Shown here in pieces: positions 1-9,849 of a stretch of DNA of 64,000 bases. This stretch comes from Anaerolineaceae bacterium (GTDB taxonomy: Bacteria; Chloroflexota; Anaerolineae; Aggregatilineales; Phototrophicaceae): NCBI GenBank assembly GCA_026708325.1, contig JAPOVC010000029.1, forward strand, positions 1 to 64,000, in the 5' to 3' direction. The notes beneath the pieces are model-generated. The model had not been told where the DNA came from and did no database searches. It saw nothing but the letters and a program-made list of their open reading frames with translations. Position numbers and translations under genes: made by a program. Each line of letters opens with the position of its first letter. Position 1 is the first letter of the stretch.

Positions 1-1755
1 TTGCCCTTCGTGACCTTGGGCGGACGGGGATTCTACGGGCGCCAGGAGGTGCTGGACCTGCTCAACCTGTTGCGGGCGTTGCGAAGTCCTCCTGATGATC
101 TGTCGCTGGCCAGTGTCTTGCGCTCGCCCCTCTTCGCGCTCAGTGACGAAGCGCTGCTGACCCTGCGAATGTCGCGTGACTGCGACGGCGGTCAAGCCTC
201 CTTGTGGGATGCCCTGCAGCGATCGGCGGACCTGACCGGACCCGATGTGCGAGGGGCTGGCTTAGCCCGGGACTGCCTGCAGGAACTGGCAGCGCTCGCC
301 GGCCGGGTCACAGTTGACGCGCTGCTGCGCGAGGCGCTGGCGAGGACCGGCTATCTGGCGACCCTCAGCGGCCTGTACGATGGCGAGCGACGCCGCGGCA
401 ACGTGGAGAAATTACTGCTCAAGGCCGCGGAAAAGCCGATGCTCTTCACAGAATTTGAGTCCCGTTGTCGCGAGTTCAGTCAACGCGAAGTGCGGGAAGG
501 GGATACCGCGCCGGGTGGCGAGGGCGCGATCATCCTGATGACCGTGCACGGCAGCAAGGGCCTGGAGTTCCCGCTGGTCGTGCTGGCTGACGCCGGAAAA
601 TGGCGGCCCCCCTCTGACACGGCCGTGCTTGCGCCTGACGGGGGTGGAGGTCTGGCCTGCAAGGTGTACGACATGGGGCAGGGCGGCCACAAAGCCACGG
701 TCGTCTGGCGCCGTGCAGCGGCGGACAAGCAAGAGGAAAGTCTGGAAGAACGTCGCCGTCTGCTCTACGTGGCCTCGACGCGCGCGCGGGACTACCTGAT
801 CGTCTGCGCCAGCCACGATGGCAGGCCAGGCGATGAAGGTTGGCTGGCCTGGCTGTATGAAGCGCTGGACCTGAACGGACGCCCGGCGGACGTACCCTGG
901 CGCATCGGCGGGGGCGAGGTCGTCTGGCGCGATCTTTCCGCGTTGGCCAGGGAGCGCGCGCCGGAGCGCGATGGCCCAACCGGCACGCAGGATGAGCTGG
1001 ATGTCCTCACGTCGGATGCCGCGAGCGTCGAATTGCCCGCCCTGCGCCCCGTGCCGGCGAAACCACCCGGGTTGCTGCGGGAGATCTACGTCACGACCTT
1101 GTCGGAGCATTACGAGCGAAGGGTCATGCGCAGCGTGGGAACGATGTCGCCGCCGGGGGATGCCGAAGCGCAACGACAACTGGGCAACGTTTTACATCAG
1201 ATTTTGCGACAATGGCGACCGGGGTCGGACCTGAACGCGGATCCAATGCAGGAGCGGCTGGCGAGTCTCCTTTGGCAGCAGCGCGTGCGGAGTCCGCAGC
1301 GGCGTTCGGCGCTGCAACGGCAGGCCACGGCAATGCTCGCCAGGTTCGAAGCCAGTTCGCTGGCAGAGCGCATGAGGATGGCGCCGCTCCTGCTGCAGGA
1401 ACTGCCCTTCATGCAACGCCATGGCGACTGTTTGCTTCAGGGCAGCATTGATCTGGTCATGCGGGATGCGGCCGGCAACTGGACGCTGGTGGACTTCAAA
1501 AGCTCACATTTGGGTGAGGAGGCTGAGCACAACAGGGCGAAGGACCATGCGAGACGCTACGGGATGCAACTGGGCCTGTATGCCAACGCGCTGTTGCAGC
1601 GACCGGAAGTGGAGCCAGGGAAACTGACGGTGCAGGTGCACTATCTGCTCCATGGCCTGGACGTGACCCTGCCGACGGCTGCCTGGCAGGGGGCGCTGAC
1701 GGAGCTGGACGGGATCATCGCGGTCGAACTGGCCGATTCCCTTGTGGCCAGCTAG
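1..1755 (+). CDS. addA: ATP-dependent helicase/nuclease subunit A (AddA), 3' part
   Basis: This is the C-terminal half of a UvrD-like DNA helicase fused to a PD-(D/E)XK nuclease, the AddA subunit of the AddAB double-strand-break resection complex. The reading frame is open from base 1, so the gene begins outside the window and the TTG at base 1 is not its true start. Visible signs are helicase motif V (MTVHGSKGLEFPLVV, about residues 180-194 of this fragment), motif VI (LLYVASTRARDYL, about 254-266), and a RecB-type nuclease core with Asp484 in GSIDLV and Asp498/Lys500 in VDFKSS. AddA is normally about 1,100-1,250 residues long, so roughly half is present. AddB should lie upstream, outside the window. 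The TAG stop overlaps the stop of the convergent sulfatase within one CTAG. The family call is firm. Confidence 0.93.
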   Translation: MPFVTLGGRGFYGRQEVLDLLNLLRALRSPPDDLSLASVLRSPLFALSDEALLTLRMSRDCDGGQASLWDALQRSADLTGPDVRGAGLARDCLQELAALAGRVTVDALLREALARTGYLATLSGLYDGERRRGNVEKLLLKAAEKPMLFTEFESRCREFSQREVREGDTAPGGEGAIILMTVHGSKGLEFPLVVLADAGKWRPPSDTAVLAPDGGGGLACKVYDMGQGGHKATVVWRRAAADKQEESLEERRRLLYVASTRARDYLIVCASHDGRPGDEGWLAWLYEALDLNGRPADVPWRIGGGEVVWRDLSALARERAPERDGPTGTQDELDVLTSDAASVELPALRPVPAKPPGLLREIYVTTLSEHYERRVMRSVGTMSPPGDAEAQRQLGNVLHQILRQWRPGSDLNADPMQERLASLLWQQRVRSPQRRSALQRQATAMLARFEASSLAERMRMAPLLLQELPFMQRHGDCLLQGSIDLVMRDAAGNWTLVDFKSSHLGEEAEHNRAKDHARRYGMQLGLYANALLQRPEVEPGKLTVQVHYLLHGLDVTLPTAAWQGALTELDGIIAVELADSLVAS

Positions 1756-3185
1756 TTGCGCCATTCCGGTGGCGCGAAGGGACGGCTGGCCCCGCCGCGC
1801 CAGACGCCGTCGTCCAGCGACTCCAGCAACATGCGTTCCTGCTGGCTGCGTCGCACGCGGGCCTCAATCTCCTGCGGGTCCCAGTGTGACAGCAGGCTGG
1901 CCTGCAGGTCAGCCTCGACTACTGCGTACGCCGTCCTGCCCGCCAGATTGTGGAATTCGCCGGGGTCGTCCTGCAGGTCATAGAGTTCGGGCGGGTCGCC
2001 GAGGCTGTAGTTGAACTTGTAGCGGCCGCGGCGCAGCATGGCCATGGGTCCGGTGACGCCGTGGCCGCAGTATTCGGCGAAGGCCTCGTCCTTCCAGTCC
2101 GCGTCCTGACCCTGCAGCAGGCCTGCGAGGCTGTCGCCGTCGAGCGACACGGGCGCATCAACGCCCGCGAGTTCCAGCATGGTGGCCACCACGTCGACAA
2201 GAGACACGACCTGCGGCAGCCGCTGGCCGGCGGGCAGTTGTCCCGGCCAGGCGATCTGCAGCGGCACGCGGGCGGAAGCCTCGTAGAAGTTTGACTTTCG
2301 CCACATGCCGTGTTCGCCGTTCATCTCACCGTGATCGCTGAGATGGATGACCACGGTGTTTTCCAGTTGACCGGTGGATTCCAGCGTGTCGAGCAACTGT
2401 CCTATCTTCTCGTCCAGGTAGGTGATCAGGCCGTAGTAGCCGGCGCGGGCACGACGAACCAGCTCCTCTTCGAAATCCACAAAGCCGAACATCGCGCTCA
2501 GACGCTGGTGGACGGGATGCAGGGACTCCAGGTGGCCGGCAGGAATATCCGGCATGTCGATGCGCTCGGGCGGATACATGTCCCAAAAGCGCTGCGGCAC
2601 GATGAAGGGGAAGTGGGGCGCGATGAAGGAGACGTTCAGGGCCCAGGGACGGTCGCCGCGCGCCGGATCGCGCAGCCAGTCCAGGGCGCGCTGCTGCGCC
2701 AGGTCGTCCACCTCGATCTCGGTGCTGCGGCCCGGTCCGGCTTCCGCCAGCGCGCCCCAGGGCTGCCGGGCCGGAATGACCCCTTCAGACCAGTCGAAGA
2801 CCGGATGGGCCAGTTCGGCATGCAGATCGCGCGCCAGTTGTTGCTGAAAGCCGTGCAGACGGTCCGGCCCGCAGAAATGCTGCTTGCCGGAGAGGACGAC
2901 CTCGTAGCCGACGGAACGCAGCAAATGCGCCCAGGTCAGGGCGTCCACGCGCAGCGGACAGGCGTTGTCCCAGGTGTCCTGATGATGGACGTAGCGGCCG
3001 GTCATGAAGGACATGCGCGAGGGCATGCACAGGGGCGAGTTGCAGTAGGCGTTGTCGAAGGTCGTGCCCAGCGATGCAAGGCGCTCCATGTTGGGGGTCT
3101 GCACCAGGGGGTGACCGTGCACGCTGCTGTACATCGGCGCGTGCTCGTCGGACATGATGATGAGCAGGTTGGGTTGCCCTGACAT
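1752..3185 (-). CDS. Type I sulfatase, cytoplasmic-looking
   Basis: A 477-residue alkaline-phosphatase-fold sulfatase that hydrolyses sulfate esters. The C-x-P-S-R signature (LCMPSRMSFMTGR) is present, with Cys53 as the residue that a formylglycine-generating enzyme would convert. Metal ligands fit the family: Asp13 near the N-terminus and a later LSDHGEMNGEHGMW segment. The N-terminus goes straight into the first beta strand (MSGQPNLLIIMSDEH), so no signal peptide is visible and the enzyme is probably intracellular. It starts 2 nt after the mgsA stop, so translation is probably coupled in a GT4-mgsA-sulfatase operon. The opening resembles choline-sulfatase-like members, but the substrate cannot be read from sequence. 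Confidence 0.9.
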   Translation of the reverse strand: MSGQPNLLIIMSDEHAPMYSSVHGHPLVQTPNMERLASLGTTFDNAYCNSPLCMPSRMSFMTGRYVHHQDTWDNACPLRVDALTWAHLLRSVGYEVVLSGKQHFCGPDRLHGFQQQLARDLHAELAHPVFDWSEGVIPARQPWGALAEAGPGRSTEIEVDDLAQQRALDWLRDPARGDRPWALNVSFIAPHFPFIVPQRFWDMYPPERIDMPDIPAGHLESLHPVHQRLSAMFGFVDFEEELVRRARAGYYGLITYLDEKIGQLLDTLESTGQLENTVVIHLSDHGEMNGEHGMWRKSNFYEASARVPLQIAWPGQLPAGQRLPQVVSLVDVVATMLELAGVDAPVSLDGDSLAGLLQGQDADWKDEAFAEYCGHGVTGPMAMLRRGRYKFNYSLGDPPELYDLQDDPGEFHNLAGRTAYAVVEADLQASLLSHWDPQEIEARVRRSQQERMLLESLDDGVWRGGASRPFAPPEWRN

Positions 3186-3187
3186 GA

Positions 3188-3577
3188 TTAAAGCGCCTCG
3201 GTTGAAATGATGAAGGTCGCGGATGCCGGGTTGGTCGCCAGCGCCACGTTGTGCACGTTGCAGATGCGCAGCAGCCCCTGGATGTCCGGGTCATGCGGGT
3301 GCTTGCCGAGCGGATCGACGAAGAAAAACACGGCCGCGACTCCGCCCTCGGCCACCAGGGCCGCAATCTGGGCGTCACCGCCCTGCGGGCCGGACAACTT
3401 CTGACGCACCTTGAGACCCGTGTTTTCGTTCAGCATTTTGCCGGTGGTGTGGGTCGCGACCAGGTTGTAGCGTTCCAGCACGTTGCGATGCGACAGGGCA
3501 AAGGCGACCATTTCGGCCTTCTTGCCGTCATGCGCGATCAACGCGATGGTCTTGCGGCCCTTCCCCTTGCGCGCCAT
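3188..3577 (-). CDS. mgsA: Methylglyoxal synthase
   Basis: MgsA converts dihydroxyacetone phosphate to methylglyoxal and phosphate, a bypass of lower glycolysis that relieves sugar-phosphate stress. At 129 residues it is within the normal family range. Conserved blocks are ALIAHDGKK at the N-terminus, the phosphate-binding HTTGKML, the catalytic SGPQGGDAQIAA with its Asp, FFVDPLGKHPHDPDIQGLLR, and the closing NVALATNPASA. It sits 11 nt after the GT4 gene and 2 nt before the sulfatase gene, so all three probably share one transcript. Placing it beside a sulfatase and a glycosyltransferase suggests co-regulation with carbohydrate handling, which is an inference. Confidence 0.95.
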   Translation of the reverse strand: MARKGKGRKTIALIAHDGKKAEMVAFALSHRNVLERYNLVATHTTGKMLNENTGLKVRQKLSGPQGGDAQIAALVAEGGVAAVFFFVDPLGKHPHDPDIQGLLRICNVHNVALATNPASATFIISTEAL

Positions 3578-3588
3578 GCCTGCTCCGT

Positions 3589-4890
3589 TCAGCGTCCAAA
3601 TGAGATGGGCAAGGGCAGATTCAACCCGCCGCGCGGCGGGAACATGCGCAGCAGACGTCTGTTGATGGCGACGGCCTCATGGTAGTGGGCCTCCAGAGCG
3701 GCCATGATGCGTTCCCAGGGGCGTTCCAGCGCCAGTTCGCGGGCGCGCGCGGCCATGTTCAGGCGCAGGGTCCCGTCGTCGCGCAGACGCCGGGCGGCGG
3801 CGGCGAATGCCTGCGGGTCGGCCGGGCATATGATGCCGGTCTCGCCATCGTGGACCAGGTCTTTCACGCCACCCTGGTCAATGACGATGGCTGGCAGACC
3901 GGAAGCCATGGCTTCCTGCACAACCTGTCCGAAGGTCTCGTTGGGACCGGTGAAGGCGAACAAATCGGCGCTGGCGAAGGCGCCGGCCAGATCTTCGCCC
4001 AGCAGATAGCCGGTGAAGTGCGTTCCCGTGCCGGCGAAGATGGCCTCCAGTTCCTCGCGCCGGTGGCCATCGCCGATGATGGTCAAGGCGATGCCCTCCG
4101 TCCGCGCCAGTTCCAGCAACAGTTCGACCTTCTTTTCGTTGGCCAGGCGCCCGACGTAAATGCAGACCAGACTGTCGGGGTCGCGGCCCTGCAGCAGTCT
4201 TTCGCGCCAATCGTCCGAGCGATTGTCGGGTGAAAAGCGCAGGCAATTGACCCCCCGTCCCCAGTAACGCAGGCGACGGTAGCCCCAGGCCTGCAACTGG
4301 TCGTGCGTCGTGCGTGAGGGGACCAGGGTCAGATGGCAGCCGTTGTGAATGAAGCGCAGCCAGTCGCGCATCGGCTGGGAGAAAACGTGCAGGCCGTATT
4401 GCTGTGTGTAGCCCGGCAGGTCGGTCTGGTAATTGGCGATGATCGGCAAATGGCGCATGCGCCCCAGCAACATGCCGCTCACCGAAAGCAAGGCCGGGCT
4501 GAACATGTGAATCAGGTCCGGGTTGAATTCCTCCAGGCGGCTGGCGACGGCGGGGCTGGGCAGGGCCATGCGCGATTCCGGCGCCATGATGAGACCGAGC
4601 GAGGGCAGGGCGATCACCTCGCTGTCGCCCACGGCCGGCGGGGCGGTGTCCGGCGCGAAGACCAGAACTTCCCGGCCGGTTTGCTGCAGGTAGCGCAGGG
4701 TGAGCCAGGCGGTTTTGGCGACCCCATCCACCTTCGGCAAGAAGGCCTCGGCGATGATCGCCACCCGTTTGACGGGCGCCAGTTCAAGGCTTGGGTCAGG
4801 CGGGAGCAGCGCGAATTCCTCGCCGAATGCGCGCCCGATCTCTTCCGGAGACTGCCAGACCTGTTGCTTTTGTTGCTCCTGCCCGGTCAT
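3589..4890 (-). CDS. GT4-family glycosyltransferase
   Basis: A 433-residue GT-B glycosyltransferase of family 4. The N-terminal domain carries the acceptor-side signature PKVDGVAKTAWLTLRYL (about residues 53-69). The C-terminal nucleotide-sugar domain has LVCIYVGRLANEKK, LTIIGDGHRREELE and the E-x7-E motif in NETFGQVVQEAMASGLP. It resembles the GDP-mannose-dependent mannosyltransferase and sulfoquinovosyltransferase (SqdX/MgtA-like) group that makes glycolipids, but the donor is not settled. No membrane segment is evident. It is the first gene of the GT4-mgsA-sulfatase operon, behind its own extended -10 promoter (TGGTATGAT) that ends at the stop codon of the cytochrome gene upstream. Confidence 0.88.
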   Translation of the reverse strand: MTGQEQQKQQVWQSPEEIGRAFGEEFALLPPDPSLELAPVKRVAIIAEAFLPKVDGVAKTAWLTLRYLQQTGREVLVFAPDTAPPAVGDSEVIALPSLGLIMAPESRMALPSPAVASRLEEFNPDLIHMFSPALLSVSGMLLGRMRHLPIIANYQTDLPGYTQQYGLHVFSQPMRDWLRFIHNGCHLTLVPSRTTHDQLQAWGYRRLRYWGRGVNCLRFSPDNRSDDWRERLLQGRDPDSLVCIYVGRLANEKKVELLLELARTEGIALTIIGDGHRREELEAIFAGTGTHFTGYLLGEDLAGAFASADLFAFTGPNETFGQVVQEAMASGLPAIVIDQGGVKDLVHDGETGIICPADPQAFAAAARRLRDDGTLRLNMAARARELALERPWERIMAALEAHYHEAVAINRRLLRMFPPRGGLNLPLPISFGR

Positions 4891-4925
4891 GTTCCGTCCC
4901 GGCCGTCTTTCACGCCTGCGACCTG

Positions 4926-4934
4926 ATCATACCA
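4926..4934 (-). promoter_or_regulatory. Extended -10 promoter of the GT4-mgsA-sulfatase operon
   Basis: On the minus strand the sequence reads TGGTATGAT, a TGn extended -10 with hexamer TATGAT, placing initiation about 30 nt before the GT4 start codon. No good -35 is seen at 16-18 bp. It matches the extended -10 pattern found repeatedly in this window. Confidence 0.5.
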
Positions 4935-5393
4935 TCATTGACCAGCCTCGTTCGTTTGGCGCAGCGTGAGCATCCAGGCGACGAGATCGTCGATGTCCTG
5001 TTCACTGTAGACCTCTGCATAGACTGATGGCATCAGCCTGGCGCTGAAGCCGGGGGTCAGGCAGGCGTCCGGTTCGAGGATGGATTCACGCAGGTAGTCC
5101 TCCAGGTCCTGCTGCGGATCGCAGGGCGAAACGCCGTCGCCGACGCCGGCTAGGCCCGGGCCCAGCAAGGCCTGCGTCGAGTTCGGCAGATGGCAGGTGA
5201 CACAGGCGTAGCGAGCCGCCGGCACAAAGGCGCGAAACAGCGCTTCGCCCCTGGCCGGGTCTGGACGGACCGGCCGAGTCGTGGTGGATGGCGTCGGCGG
5301 CGGCGTGGCCGTTGCCGGCAGCGTTTCAGCGGGCGCGCAGCGCGCCAGCGTGGCGACGGCAAGCAGCGCGGTGGCCAGATGGCGAGACAACAC
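4935..5393 (-). CDS. Secreted c-type cytochrome, single haem
   Basis: A 152-residue class I cytochrome c. The hydrophobic N-terminus (LATALLAVATLARC) looks like a signal peptide, perhaps lipoprotein-like with Cys19, although Arg at -1 is unusual for a lipobox. A Pro/Thr-rich linker (about residues 20-45) follows, then the haem-binding CVTCH (residues 64-68) and a distal region with MPSVYAEVYSEQDIDDLVAWM that supplies the sixth-ligand Met and the C-terminal helix. It probably acts as an exported electron carrier. The GTG start has no clear ribosome-binding site. It lies 15 nt after the isomerase-like gene, so co-transcription with it is likely. The partner oxidase or dehydrogenase is not in the window. 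Confidence 0.85.
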   Translation of the reverse strand: MLSRHLATALLAVATLARCAPAETLPATATPPPTPSTTTRPVRPDPARGEALFRAFVPAARYACVTCHLPNSTQALLGPGLAGVGDGVSPCDPQQDLEDYLRESILEPDACLTPGFSARLMPSVYAEVYSEQDIDDLVAWMLTLRQTNEAGQ

Positions 5394-5408
5394 CAGGCGG
5401 AGTGGCGG

Positions 5409-6170
<762 letters not shown>

Positions 6171-6271
6171 GATACACACCTCCGCTTCTGCGCATGGAAT
6201 GGCAGGGACCCGCAGGTTACGATAACAGGGCCTTTTATCCCGGGCAACACCTCACAGGGGAGCGTGCGGCC

Positions 6272-7138
6272 ATGGAAGCCTTTGACGAATTTTGGGACTA
6301 TGACGACCCGGTCGCCAGCGAAGGGCGCTTTCGCGACCTGCTGCCCGACCTGGTCGCCCAGGGAGACGAGTCGCAACGCGTCCAGCTGTTGACGCAAATC
6401 GCCCGCACACTGGGCCTGCAACGCAAGTTTGACGACGCCCGGGCCGTCCTGGCGGAGGTCGAAGCGCGGCTCGACGCGGCCGGCGATCGGGCCCGTGTCC
6501 GCTGGCTGCTGGAGACCGGTCGCTGTCACAATTCTTCCGGCTCGCCGGAACGCTCCCTGGCCTTCTTTCTGGAGGCATGGGAACTGGCCAGCGAATGCGG
6601 CGAGGACTTTCACGCGGTCGACGCGGCGCACATGCTGGCCATCGTGGAACCAGCGCCGGAGGGACGCCTGGCGTGGACGATGCGGGCCCTGGAGCTGGCC
6701 GAAAGCAGCGACGACGGACGCGTCGGCAAGTGGCCGGGCTCGCTGCACAACAACATAGGCTGGACCTGGCACGAGCAGGGCGACTATGAGCGGGCGCTGG
6801 AACACTTTCGCAAGGCGTATACCTGGCGCGAAAGGCAGGGCGACGTCGGGACGATTCGCATTGCCCGCTGGTGCATCGCCCGCTGCCTGCGCTCCCTCGA
6901 GAGGGTGGACGAGGCGCTGGCCATGCAGCGCGTGCTGCTGGAGGAATATCAGGCGGAGGATGAGCCCGACGGCTACGTGTTTGAGGAACTGGGCGAGTGT
7001 CTGCTGCTGCTGGGGCGGGAGGGCGAGGCCCGGCCCTGGTTCGCCAGGGCGCACGCAGAATTGTCGGCCGACCCCTGGCTTCAGGCGGAAGAAGCGGATC
7101 GCCTGGCAAGGCTGGAGCGCTTGGGGCAGGGTCGCTGA
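6272..7138 (+). CDS. Tetratricopeptide repeat protein
   Basis: About 288 residues made of helical pairs typical of TPR domains, with repeat-like units such as QGDYERALEHFRKAYTWRE, ERVDEALAMQRVLLEEY and LGREGEARPWFARAHAEL. TPR proteins are protein-protein scaffolds; no catalytic motif, signal peptide or membrane segment is seen, so this one is probably cytosolic. ATG at 6272 is preferred, with GGGGAG about 9 nt upstream; an in-frame ATG at 6194 would add 26 poorly structured residues with no ribosome-binding site. It is divergent from the isomerase-like gene and upstream of miaB, which has its own promoter. Its partner is unknown. Confidence 0.75.
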   Translation: MEAFDEFWDYDDPVASEGRFRDLLPDLVAQGDESQRVQLLTQIARTLGLQRKFDDARAVLAEVEARLDAAGDRARVRWLLETGRCHNSSGSPERSLAFFLEAWELASECGEDFHAVDAAHMLAIVEPAPEGRLAWTMRALELAESSDDGRVGKWPGSLHNNIGWTWHEQGDYERALEHFRKAYTWRERQGDVGTIRIARWCIARCLRSLERVDEALAMQRVLLEEYQAEDEPDGYVFEELGECLLLLGREGEARPWFARAHAELSADPWLQAEEADRLARLERLGQGR

Positions 7139-7145
7139 GGCCGGA

Positions 7146-7174
7146 TTGATTCTCCCCAGGCCAGCGGCTACAAT
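7146..7174 (+). promoter_or_regulatory. Sigma70-type promoter of miaB
   Basis: TTGATT (7146-7151), a 17-bp spacer, then TACAAT (7169-7174): a near-consensus housekeeping promoter. Initiation would fall near 7181, about 20 nt before the miaB ATG at 7202. Confidence 0.65.
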
Positions 7175-7201
7175 CGCGCGAGGGCTGGCGGGCGGCGGCG
7201 C

Positions 7202-8575
7202 ATGAACTATCACATCTGGACCCTCGGGTGCCAAATGAACGTGGCGGATTCGCAGCGCCTGGCGTCGGAACTTGAGCGCCAGGGGCACAACGCCGCCAGG
7301 GACCCGCAAAGCGCGGACATTCTCGTGGTCAACACCTGTGTCGTGCGTCAGAGCGCCGAGGACAAGGGCCTGGGGCGATTGCTTTCCCTGCGCAAGGTGA
7401 AAGAGGCCGAACCGCAGAAGGTGATCGGCGTCATGGGCTGCATGGTGGGCGTGCGCGATCCCCTTGCCCTGCGCCAACGATTGCCCTTCGTCGACGTGTT
7501 CATGGCGCCCTCGGACCCGGCGCCGATGACCCGTTTTCTCGCTGCCCGCGAGGACGAAGACTCGGTCCTGGCGGAAGAACAGGCGGCCCGCGCCCGTCGC
7601 GACGCCCTGCAGGATGGCGAGCTTTTGCTGCCGCGCCTGGAGCAGGGCAATCTGGTCAGCGCGCACGTGCCCGTCGTGTACGGTTGCTCCCATGCCTGCA
7701 GCTTTTGCATCATTCCCTTCCGCCGCGGCGTGGAGCGCAGCCGCAGCGTCGGGGAAATCGTGGCCCACGTACGCAGTCTGGCGCATCAGGGCGTCAGGGA
7801 AGTCACATTGCTGGGGCAGATCGTCGATCGCTACGGCATGGACGTCGACGACGGGCCGGACCTGGCGGGCCTGCTGCGGGTGGTGCATGGGGTTGCAGAG
7901 GAGAGCGGGCTGGAGCGCATCCGCTTCCTGACCAGTCACCCCAACTGGATGACGGACCGTCTGCTGGACACCGTGGCTGAACTGCCACGCGTCATGCCGC
8001 ACATTGAGGTCCCGGTGCAGGCCGGCGATGACGAGGTGCTGCGGCGCATGAAACGCGGATACACGGCGGACGACTATCGTCGTCTGATTGAACGCATTCG
8101 CGAACGCGTGCCGGACGTTTCGATAAACACCGATATCATCGTCGGCTTTCCGGGAGAGAGCACGGCGCAGTTTCAGCGCACCTTTGACTTGCTGGCCGAA
8201 TTGCGCCTCGACAAGGCCCATCTGGCGCGCTACAGCCCGCGGCCGCATACGCTCAGCGCCCGCAAAATGCCGAATGATGTCAGCGACGCGGAAAAGAAAC
8301 GCCGTCACCGCGCGCTGGAGGACCTGCAGGCCGGCATCCTCGCGGAGATCAACGCGCGCTGGCTGGGTCAGCGCGTCCCCGTACTGGTGGAGGAACGCAG
8401 CAAGGGACGCTGGCGCGGCCGCACGCCGCAGAATCGCCTCGTGTTTTTCGAAGACGAAGCCGACCGTCGCGGTCAGGTTGTCGATATCGAGGTCACCTGG
8501 ACTGGCCCCTGGAGCCTGCAGGGACGCCTGGCGCAACCGGAGCCCGTTCCGCTTGCGCTGTCCGTCAGCGGCTGA
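7202..8575 (+). CDS. miaB: tRNA-2-methylthio-N6-dimethylallyladenosine synthase (MiaB)
   Basis: A radical-SAM methylthiotransferase that adds a methylthio group to i6A37 of tRNAs reading UNN codons. The three N-terminal cluster cysteines fall at Cys10 (TLGCQMN), Cys46 (VVNTCVVR) and Cys80 (GVMGCMVG), exactly as in MiaB. The radical-SAM CxxxCxxC is Cys162-Cys166-Cys169 (GCSHACSFC). The barrel continues through TLLGQIVDRYG and NTDIIVGFPGES, and a TRAM RNA-binding domain closes the protein (about residues 380-445). Its 457 residues fit the family. Paralogues MtaB and RimO share the layout; the TLGCQMN opening favours MiaB. Confidence 0.93.
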   Translation: MNYHIWTLGCQMNVADSQRLASELERQGHNAARDPQSADILVVNTCVVRQSAEDKGLGRLLSLRKVKEAEPQKVIGVMGCMVGVRDPLALRQRLPFVDVFMAPSDPAPMTRFLAAREDEDSVLAEEQAARARRDALQDGELLLPRLEQGNLVSAHVPVVYGCSHACSFCIIPFRRGVERSRSVGEIVAHVRSLAHQGVREVTLLGQIVDRYGMDVDDGPDLAGLLRVVHGVAEESGLERIRFLTSHPNWMTDRLLDTVAELPRVMPHIEVPVQAGDDEVLRRMKRGYTADDYRRLIERIRERVPDVSINTDIIVGFPGESTAQFQRTFDLLAELRLDKAHLARYSPRPHTLSARKMPNDVSDAEKKRRHRALEDLQAGILAEINARWLGQRVPVLVEERSKGRWRGRTPQNRLVFFEDEADRRGQVVDIEVTWTGPWSLQGRLAQPEPVPLALSVSG

Positions 8576-8640
8576 GCGCGACGACTCATCTTGCAGGTGA
8601 CGGGGATGAGCGGCAACGGCCCTTTGTCGAAGGATGCGGC

Positions 8641-9840
8641 ATGAGCCGTAAAGTCCGACACGTGCTGCTTGTGGCTGCGCTGCTTTCGAGCGCCTGCAAT
8701 CTCACCACCGAGCGTCCGCAACCCACCCCCTTGCCCCCCGCCGTGGCCACCGCCAGCGCCAGCAAACCGGAGGTGACCATCAGCGCGCCGGTGGATGGCG
8801 CCGAAGTCGTCGTTGGCACGGACATTCTCATTCGCGGCCAGGCCAGGGATGCCCAGGGCGTGACCCGCGTGCAACTGGTGGCCAACGACCGCATTGTGCG
8901 CACCGTGTCATCGGAATCGCCCGCCGGAAATCGCAGCATGCCCATCACCCTGGACTACCGGCCGGTGGTCACCGGCAAGCTGGAACTGGAGGTCGTGGCC
9001 TGGCGCGGCAATGTGGCGGGAGAGCCGACGGGCGTGACCCTTGAGGTGCGCGCCAATCGCAGTCAGGTACTCAACACGGCCGTGCCGCTGCCCGAGGTGC
9101 CCGTCATCGACCCCAATGACCCCACCTGCCGCGTATTGACCAACAGCCCGCTCAACGTGCGGGTCAACGCAGGCATTGGTTTCAGGCGGATTACGACTCT
9201 GGCGTCCGGCGACCAGGTGCCGGTGCTTGGGCGCCTGGTGGATGATTCCTGGTGGCAGGTCCGGCTCCGCGATGGCACAGTCGGTTGGCTCGCTGGTCGC
9301 AACCCGGACAATCCCGTCGAGCAGTTTGTCAGCGTCTTCGGGGATTGCACCTTAATTCCGGCTTTGCCCCTGCCCGAGTCAACGCCTGCACCGGCGGGAC
9401 CTGTAATACCCGCGCCCACGACCGCAGCGCCGGCTCCGCAACCCGTCGCCCCGCAGGAAAATGTTGGCAACGGCGACGACGCTGAGGGGTCGGACACGCC
9501 TGACCTGATCGTGGCCAGCCTGCGCGGGCCGGATTCGCTGACGCTGGCCCAGGGCTCCGCTTCCGTATCAGCCACCTACGAAGTCACAGTCAGCAACAGG
9601 GGTGCTGCAGCCAGCGGGGGTTTCCGCGTGCGCCTGGGCGGCATCCCTGATTCGGACCCTCTGGTCGATGCCGTCAGCGGTCTGGGTCCTGGTGAGAGCA
9701 TATCGTTTTCGCACGTCGTGGAATTCAGCGCTGCGGAAAGCGTCGTTCTGGTGGTGACGGTGGACAGCAGTGACGACGTCGACGAAAGCGATGAAGGCAA
9801 CAACAGCACCAGGCTGGAAGTTACGGTCTCCCGCAACTGA
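8641..9840 (+). CDS. Lipoprotein with Ig-like, SH3b and CARDB domains
   Basis: A 399-residue surface lipoprotein. The lipobox LSSAC puts the lipidated Cys at position 19, followed by a Pro/Thr-rich linker. Domains in order are an Ig-like fold (about 40-145, starting VTISAPVDGAEVVVGTD), a bacterial SH3 domain (about 160-240, with NVRVNAGIGFRRITTLASGD and DGTVGWLAGRN), a Pro/Ala-rich linker (about 245-285), and a C-terminal CARDB domain (about 290-399) with the family phrase SDDVDESDEGNNSTRLEV. Such proteins bind peptidoglycan or other surface polymers and have no enzymatic motif. It ends 9 nt before the next gene, so the two are probably co-transcribed. Molecular role not established. Confidence 0.8.
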   Translation: MSRKVRHVLLVAALLSSACNLTTERPQPTPLPPAVATASASKPEVTISAPVDGAEVVVGTDILIRGQARDAQGVTRVQLVANDRIVRTVSSESPAGNRSMPITLDYRPVVTGKLELEVVAWRGNVAGEPTGVTLEVRANRSQVLNTAVPLPEVPVIDPNDPTCRVLTNSPLNVRVNAGIGFRRITTLASGDQVPVLGRLVDDSWWQVRLRDGTVGWLAGRNPDNPVEQFVSVFGDCTLIPALPLPESTPAPAGPVIPAPTTAAPAPQPVAPQENVGNGDDAEGSDTPDLIVASLRGPDSLTLAQGSASVSATYEVTVSNRGAAASGGFRVRLGGIPDSDPLVDAVSGLGPGESISFSHVVEFSAAESVVLVVTVDSSDDVDESDEGNNSTRLEVTVSRN

Positions 9841-9849
9841 GGTGTTTGC

